Positions 57,859 to 64,000 of a stretch of 64,000 nucleotides of DNA are shown in pieces. The stretch comes from Cryptomeria japonica (taxonomy: Eukaryota > Streptophyta > Pinopsida > Cupressales > Cupressaceae), in NCBI RefSeq assembly GCF_030272615.1, contig NC_081408.1, positions 605,421,673 through 605,485,672 on the forward strand, read 5' to 3'. A program made the translations under genes and the position numbers. Position 1 is the stretch's first letter, and each line of letters starts with the position of its first letter. The notes under the pieces were generated by a model, which searched no databases, was not told the origin of the DNA, and saw nothing but the letters and a program-made list of their open reading frames with translations.

Positions 57859-60417
57859 TCTATATATTCAGAAGGGGCTATTGTGGCCCATGAGATTCTT
57901 CATTCCATCTCTCAGTTATCTATTCCAGCTATGATTCTCAAATTGGATATGATAAAGGCCTACGACAGGGTAAAGTGGCAGGCACTATTGTCTGTGCTCA
58001 CGAAATTTGGGTTTGGAATTAAATGGGTCAAATGGCTTTAGGCTTGTATTAGCACGGTTAGGTTCTCAATAATTTTGAACGGTTCTCCATGTGGTTTTTT
58101 TGCCTTGTCTAGAGGCCTTAGGCAAGGGGATCCGTTATCGCCCTTTTTGTTTATCATTCTAGTTGAAGCCTTTAGTAGAGCCATTTCATGTGCCAGGGAG
58201 AGTGGCCTATGGAAGGGGATTTCCATCCCTCATATGACCATGTACCATACTCATTGCTTATTTGCGGATGATACTTTACTGTTTGGCATAGCTACTATGG
58301 GGGAAGCTCAGGTCATTAACAAGATCATTTTGGATTATTCTTTGTTCTCTGGGCAAAAGGTTAATCAGACGAAATCAAAAGTTTTCTTCCCTAATGTCTC
58401 CTCTCTAGTGCAGACCAGATTGTCTCAGTTTTGGGGCTTTTCCGTGGGTCAATTTCCTTGCAACTATTTAGGGTTGTCGTTTTATACTGGCTTGGAGAAG
58501 CATAATTTTTGGGAATGGGTTTCAGGGGCTATCTCATCCAGGATTCTTTCTTGGTCTCACAAGTGGTTAACTTTTTCTGGTAAAATTGTGCTTATTAGAG
58601 CTATTTTAAATGCGGTTCCTATCTATCTATTATCCATTTTAAAGGCTCCGAAAAAATATGTGGTTGCTCTTCAATCAATTGTAAGATCTTTTTTATGGAA
58701 TAATAATGTTAATAAGAAAAATAGGATCTCCCTGTTGGCTTGGGATAGGGTTTGTGCTCCTAGGGAAAAAGGAGGTGTTGGGATTAAGGACCTAGGTAAG
58801 CAGAACTTGGCTCTTGGTGCTAAGTTGGTTTGGAAATTTTATAAGCAACCTACCTCTAAATGGGCATCCATTTTATCTGCAAAGTACCTAAATAATTGTT
58901 CTAGGGAGGCTATCTTCACTGCTTCTTCTCTTCCCAAGGGGTCTATGATATGGAATTTTATGATTGAGTGTAGATTTGTCATTTTTCTAGGATTGTCCTG
59001 GCTTATTCATAATGGTTGTAAGGCTAGGTTTTGGGATTAAGTTTGGAATGGTTTCCCGGTATTGTCTAGTCTTAGGGATTGGTCACCCCTTATGTCCATC
59101 CTTAAAGCCTCCTGGGGCATTTTTGTGGCAGATTATTTTTTTGTAGACTCCTCGGGTTCCCTGCCTATGGTAAAATGGAAATCAATTGATTCTCTTTCGG
59201 TGGATCAGGATATTAAAACTACATTTGTGGATGAGCTTAAGAAACGCCCATTACTCTTCTCAGAGAAGGATGATGAGCTCATTTGGTCTTATTCAAAATC
59301 AGGGGAATATTTGGTCAAAGAAGGATATAATTTTTTGTCCTTAGATGTTAAAAGGGATGATTTGCCATTTAAGCTATTTTGGCATGCTGCCTGTTTGCCT
59401 AAAGCAGGGGAGTTTGCTTGGCTGGCTGTTCAAGATAGAATTCTTACTGGCATGAGATTAGATAGGTTGGGTATTACTATTGTTTTTCCTTGTGTCATGT
59501 GTGGTGGGTCCCTTGAATCCATGGATAATCTCTTCCTGCATTGTCCCTTTGCTAATCATTGCTGGAATTGGCTTTTTAACAAGTTAAATTGGAGATCTGT
59601 TCTTAGTAAGGACCTTAGATCTCACTTTATGAGCTGGCCCCTATTATATCCATCTGCATTTTATGCTTGCCTTTGGATAATTGCTCCTTCTGTTCTAATT
59701 TGGAAAATTTGGCTTGAGAGGAACAATAGGATTTTTAAGAAACTTTCCTCCCCTCTACATGATGTGCTCTTTTGCATAGAGAAGTTGATTTCTGAGACTT
59801 TTTTGGCTTTCATCTATAAATGTTCTAGTTTGTATAATACTTACACACCTTGGGACAATTGGGTGACCAAAAACTGGGCAACCTTGCAAACACTCCCTTT
59901 GAGTGGTGCAATTTCTCAACCACGACCTTTAGTAAATAGAAAGGAAGTGGTTTGGTTGCCACCTCCAGCTTCAAAAGTTAAATTGAACTTTGATGGAGCC
60001 TCTCATGGTAATCCTAGTAAATCTGCCATTGGGATTGTGGTCTCTGATGATAGGGCTGGTATCATAAAAGCTCAATGTCAATGTATTGCCTATGGGACTA
60101 ACAATGTGGCTGAACTTCTTGCTCTTTCCACGGGTCTTGATTTGCTTCTTTCATTACATTTGTTGGATGTTGTTATTGAGGGTGATTCTCAGGTAGTTTT
60201 TTACATGGTTACGAATCGCTCTTCCCACTCCTGGCATTTAAAGTATTGGTTGAACAGGATTCTTGATCAGCTTGAGTTGTTTAATTCCTTCACTATGGTT
60301 CACTACTTTAGAGAAGCTAATAAGGTGGCAGACTTCTTGGTTAATAAAGCATTGGATGAGGATATCCAAGACTTGGTTGAGGTGGCCTCCAGTTCTTTAC
60401 CTCCTCATCCGGTTTAA
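57859..60417 (+). pseudogene. LINE ORF2: reverse transcriptase, zf-RVT and RNase H
   Basis: One frame with two stops: TAG at 58039-58041 and TAA at 59038-59040. RT: LKLDMIKAYDRVKW (first catalytic Asp), RGLRQGDPLSPFLF, then HCLFADDTLLFG (catalytic FADD), GQKVNQTKSK and SWSHKWLTFSGKIVLIRAIL. zf-RVT: SGEYLVKEGYN, LPKAGEFAWLAVQDRILT, CVMCGG and HCPFANHCW. RNase H: KLNFDGASHGNPS, VAELLALSTGLD, VIEGDSQ and NKVADFLVNKAL. ORF2 copies LINE RNA into the target by target-primed reverse transcription. The N-terminal endonuclease and first RT motifs are missing by truncation. Apart from two stops the frame is well preserved, so it is younger than the minus-strand copy. Confidence 0.9.
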
Positions 60418-61338
60418 CTGGTACCAGGTTATTTGCAGAAGCACGGCCTTGTGCCTTGTCTGGTGATTACATTCAGGCATGCAATTTAATGTGGTGGTGT
60501 CTGACTCTTGGTCATTACTTCATTATGTTTGCATTACTATGTGTAATCTCAGGGAGGGTTCGGGTTTTTTCTTTTCTAAGTGGTTGGAATTTGTGGTGTG
60601 TGGGAGTCTCTTATTATCATGCTATACTCTTTATTTTCACTCTATGTTTGTTTATTCTTACTCATTTGCTATAGATTGACCTTGTACCTCACTGGACGAT
60701 TATATTTAGGCATGCAGCATTGTGACTGCATTACTATGTAATCTTAGTCTCCGTACAGGTTTGCCTTTATTGCAAGATTAGCTGGGGATTTGTGGTGTGC
60801 GGGGGTAATTATATTACGCATGATTGAAATCTTCCCTGCGATGATCATTATTGTTATATGTCATTTGCTTATTCCTTGATGACTGCACGGATTTCATGTG
60901 TTTACCTCATGCTCATTATGCTCCACCGGTTGGCGTACTTTCAGTTTTATGGTGTCATTTACCTTCCTTTCCAAGTGGTGGCAGATTTTTGAGTTTTCTT
61001 GACTCATTAGGGAGATCTCGCTCATGTGGATATCTTTGTTTATTGCTTGGCATGTTTTTGATTTATGGCTATGTGCATCGTGTGGATATTGTCATCATTT
61101 TTTATAAAGGTGGCGGCTTCTCGTTGTTGTTTTGCACATATCTTTTTTGGGTTTGCTTGAGGTAATAGTTATTGTGCCGACCTTTCGTGGTTGTGTTGCT
61201 TTCTTATGATGACATTGAGCTCTTTATATTCCTATGCTTTCTCTTGGCTTTGCATTATCTTTCTTGATGGAATCAGTGGGTTACCACACTTTGATGCCTC
61301 GCAAACACTATGATTTCTAAGACTCTTATGTTTTGGAT
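60418..61338 (+). other. LINE region between RNase H and extra ORF
   Basis: No convincing protein. Two related segments (about 60470-60620 and 60705-60810) share TTAGGCATGCA/TTCAGGCATGCA, GCATTACTATGT and GGAATTTGTGGTGTG/GGGATTTGTGGTGTG, so it contains a degenerate duplication of about 235 bp. Confidence 0.55.
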
Positions 61339-61854
61339 GATGAAAAGCTTGAGTGTTTGTTTCAAGTTTATTCGTTGGATTTTTCTCTGGCTTTTCGCAA
61401 GGTTTTGGGAAAGTGATGGCTGGCGGAAAGCACAGGTTGTTTTCTTGTTGATATTGCATCTCGATTTCTCACTTTCTGTATGGATGTGCTTCTGGATTCT
61501 GCTATGGTCAGGGCAATTTTTGATGCATATTTCAACTCCCATTTCTACACTACTGATGATTTGGACAGTGCATTATCTAATTAACATTTTGAATTTGGTG
61601 ATTTTGAATATGCTGGTTTTATTTCTCATTCTCAGTTACTATCTTCTGGTTGGCATGGGGAACTTCTTTCAATTTTAAGGAATGGTTTGATATCTAACTC
61701 ATATGATGATACATTATTTGCTATGGTAGCTCTATTAGATCATGTATCACTAGATTGTTTGGCTGTAGCTGTCAATATATTTGCAGGAATCCACTTTCTC
61801 TTAGAATCAATGCACACCGTTCGGTCTTCGCCAGTGTCGATTTCACCTATCTAG
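61339..61854 (+). pseudogene. Unrecognised LINE ORF downstream of RNase H (copy B)
   Basis: Frame homologous to the minus-strand ORF 28797-29396. It has stops at 61414-61416 (TGA) and 61582-61584 (TAA) and a final TAG at 61852-61854, aligned with the final TAG of copy A. Matching blocks in order: LDFSLAFRKVLG versus VDFEVRRLLG, SRFLTFCMDVLLD versus SRFLTVCYDILLD, YAGFISHSQLL versus YYGGFLPHSDLL, and GIHFLL versus GLHSLL. No ATG in frame was found at the start; a frameshift upstream is likely. Function unknown. Confidence 0.6.
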
Positions 61855-62292
61855 ATGGTGCCTCCTTCTTCTCCTCCATTGGAAGGCTCTAGCACATGGT
61901 TCTTGAATTCCCTGGCACAAAGACTCTTGGTTTTGCATTATAGTACAGGTATTACAGAGCAATAGAGAGCAAAAAGATTTTGGTCCACGGGTTTTTGAGC
62001 AGGGCTACGGTTTCATCTGTCTCCTTCCTTTATTAGCAAGCAGAGAAGTTTATTTTTTGAGAATTTTCTGATGGGTTTGTTAAGTGCCATATGGCCTCTA
62101 TGTAAAGCTGCTATTATAGGTGACCGCATTTTCTAAGCGGCAGATTGTATAAACTTTTAGGGTTTTGTTTTATGAGTTGTGACCGGAGGTTTTCTTTCCA
62201 GGGTTCTTTCCTCTGGTATGCTCTTTGAATCCTGTGTAAAAATAAAAAATATATATATATTAATAAAATTTAGTGGAGTATTCCACTTTTAT

Positions 62293-62900
62293 CAATATAT
62301 ATATATATACAAACTAGATTTTATTTAAATTAATGCAAATAAAATAATAAATTGAATTAAACAATTTAAATAATTAAAATTAATTTAATATAACCTAAAT
62401 TAAATCAAATAACTTAAATTAAAATAAATTAAATAAAACTAAATTAAATCAAAATAATCTAAATTAAAGTAACTTAAATTAAAATAAATTAAATTATCCA
62501 ATATGTAATGCATAACTGTCAGTTATAAAAAGACATCTCCATGTATTCAAATAGATAAATTCATTCTATATTTAGAACATTTTGTTTATAATTTATTTAA
62601 AGTGACAAAGTTTGTTTATTTACCTTCAATTACAAAAGAATAAAAAGTCATTGTGGATTTTGAGGAAGCCAAGGAAAGGAAAGGACAACGCTAGTGTGTA
62701 ACTTTGAAGGAACACAATAATTCACATATTCTAACATTGGATTATCATTCATACTTCCTTCATGTATCCTTTCTCATTATCTTATCAATGTATTCCAATC
62801 TTCAATTAGGTAAGTGCACAAAGATAGTGTGTAGAAAAGTGGACACACACCTAAAAACACTTGAAAAAATAGGCACCGCGATCATGGTACTAAAAACTCA
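62293..62900. other. AT-rich repeat and spacer
   Basis: AAATTAAATT-type low-complexity sequence to about 62510, continuing the 55052-55909 repeat, then spacer with no recognisable gene. Confidence 0.55.
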
Positions 62901-62908
62901 AATCACTA

Positions 62909-63044
62909 CGTATGCGCTAAGGTTCGTTGTCCCCAAGCCTAAAGGGACAAAAGCGCATACGGGGTTCCTTTACAAAAATGACCGCGTACGTGCTACTTTA
63001 GGACTTAGCACCCTGTACGCAATTTTAAGTTCTAAAGTAGTGCA
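62909..63044. repeat. Two adjacent hairpins
   Basis: First: CGTATGCGCT (62909-62918) pairs perfectly with AGCGCATACG (62952-62961), with an inner stem TTGTCCC/GGGACAA (62927-62933 with 62944-62950). Second: TGCTACTTTAGGAC (62991-63004) pairs imperfectly with GTTCTAAAGTAGTGCA (63029-63044). GC-rich for this neighbourhood. Confidence 0.8.
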
Positions 63045-63389
63045 TACATGGTACTTGTCAATAATTTATTTTTTTTGGCCGACTGTGTCTTATTTTTCAC
63101 GCAGTCGCGAGTTGATAATTGGGTTTTTTTCTCGCTAAACCGTGCATGGGCTCCCTCTTTTCTCACCCAAATGTCATGGATCAAGGTTGGTTTTGCTTGA
63201 TTTTTGTTTTTCTTTCACATTTGTTCAATTTTTTTTACGTTTTGAATTTAAATTCATTTATTTTGATTAGGTTTTTTTATTTTTTGTTACACAAACCAAA
63301 TTCTGAAATCCACAACAACAAGATGCACCTCCTCAAAACCCCGAACAAAACCCACAATATACACCTCTAGATCCTCCTTTTGATCGTAA

Positions 63390-64000
63390 CCTGATACACA
63401 AGAGCAATTGCTTAATCAGTTAGGGAAAAATACAACTAAAATAAATAAACTGATTAATAAATTAAAAACATCTGAGCTTGAGCATCATAAATCCCTCGCC
63501 ACTAGCCTAAAAACATTAGCTAGTGGTTCCACTATAGTTTCCACTCAAATTACAAAATGGGGAAACTATAGGGATAGGTGTCATCAATATTATGCTAGTG
63601 GGTTATCATATGAGGGACTGAAAAACAAAAACATTAGTAAACAACAAATATGTGCCCTTTTTGTTGATCCTAGAACTGGTCAGTCGTTACCTCTTAATAC
63701 AAAGAGGTTTCTCATACATTGGTGTACCAATGTGCAGATGAAGAATTTTTTTTGGCAGAGGTGGTGGATGGTCTTTGACAAACCACCTTGTAATAATTTT
63801 GAGGTGCCATTGTATTTTTTGAGGAAAGTATACTGTGAGTTTGTCATCAATGTGTTGCCTAATTATTTTGACATGAGAGAGTTCCATGGTAGAGGTAGCA
63901 ACTCTAGCCAAGATAAACCTAGAGCCCATAGGCAAGTAGCCCAGGAGATTCATCGCCCCCTAGCACCCAAACCCAAGGTGCATTTGACTGTCCCAGTAGA
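63390..64000 (+). CDS. Unrecognised open frame continuing past the window edge
   Basis: Open for at least 203 codons from the stop TAA at 63387-63389 to the last base, with no stop; the end lies outside the window. Early codons are charged and Leu/Lys-rich (EQLLNQLGKNTTKINKLINK), probably helical or coiled coil. Then follow QITKWGNYRDRCHQYY, LFVDPRTGQSLPLNTKRFLI and WQRWWMVFDKPPCNN. There is no obvious start codon near 63390. Just upstream, another frame reads Pro/Gln-rich PPQNPEQNPQYTPLDPPFDR, so either a frameshift or an intron joins them. I do not know the family; a transposon-borne gene is plausible from the surroundings, but a host gene is not excluded. Confidence 0.5.

Larger units (their letters stand above)
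57860..62292 (+). mobile_element. L1-type LINE, 5'-truncated, 4.4 kb
   Basis: Starts within the RT domain and runs through RT, zf-RVT, RNase H, a 0.9-kb stretch with degenerate duplications, the extra ORF (61339-61854) and a 3' UTR with GGTTTTCTTTCCAGGGTTC and the terminal hairpin at 62272-62287. It interrupts AT-rich sequence: 57785-57860 together with 62293-62510 matches the uninterrupted stretch 55365-55700. No clean target duplication could be defined because both flanks are TA-rich. Confidence 0.82.

Noticed and set aside
61310-61678. 122-codon hydrophobic ORF on the plus strand
   Set aside because: Out of frame with the conserved LINE ORF at 61339-61854; a shadow.

Overview
The window looks like nuclear DNA of a seed plant. 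A conifer or other gymnosperm is my best guess: AT-rich, gene-poor spacer, very large nested LTR retrotransposons, many solo LTRs and decayed LINEs. I cannot name the species. The only host genes I can defend are two tandem extensin genes on the + strand: 14204-16300 (698 aa) and 48484-50793 (769 aa). Each has a TATA box about 130 bp upstream, a signal peptide, 35-40 repeats of SPPPPSPSPPPPYYYK, a central His-rich island and a short intron in the 3' UTR.

The two genes are copies of one tandem unit with extended homologous flanks (about 11700-19530 and 46020-53510). Two gene-less remnants of further units remain. At 19541-19930 a promoter fragment is joined to a 3' flank. At 53535-54830 there is an upstream flank with no gene behind it.

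Layout. 1-11.7 kb: diffuse spacer, a Copia-like LTR piece (about 3594-4734), a clean solo LTR (5824-7459, target duplication CTCAT) and a broken Ty3/gypsy pol with two RNase H domains and an integrase (9840-11700). 11.7-19.9 kb: extensin unit 1, carrying a foldback insertion (17160-17359) and followed by the first relict. 20.3-22.0 kb: a 1.6-kb retroposon without reverse transcriptase, bounded by a perfect 15-bp duplication. 24.4-45.7 kb: one 21.3-kb Ty3/gypsy element on the minus strand with both LTRs, primer-binding-like site, polypurine tract and target duplication CTATT. It lies in the spacer between the extensin genes and is itself filled with a minus-strand LINE (which holds a solo LTR), further solo LTRs, and a 4.8-kb CACTA-like insertion containing a tRNA-like sequence. 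46-54.8 kb: extensin unit 2 and the second relict. 54.9-62.5 kb: AT-rich repeat holding a 180-bp LINE tail copy, a LINE with RNase H plus an unrecognised ORF, and a 4.4-kb L1-type LINE. 62.6-64 kb: hairpins and an unrecognised frame still open at the window edge.

The most unusual material is: a conserved ORF of about 200 codons downstream of RNase H in two diverged LINE copies (28797-29396 minus, 61339-61854 plus); the autonomous-domain-free retroposon with its repeated GGAGCC-AAAACCC motif; and the insertion history readable from exact target duplications, including a gag reading frame that is continuous across a solo LTR. Coordinates of TSD-bounded elements are exact to the base; flank-homology boundaries are approximate because they were aligned by eye.
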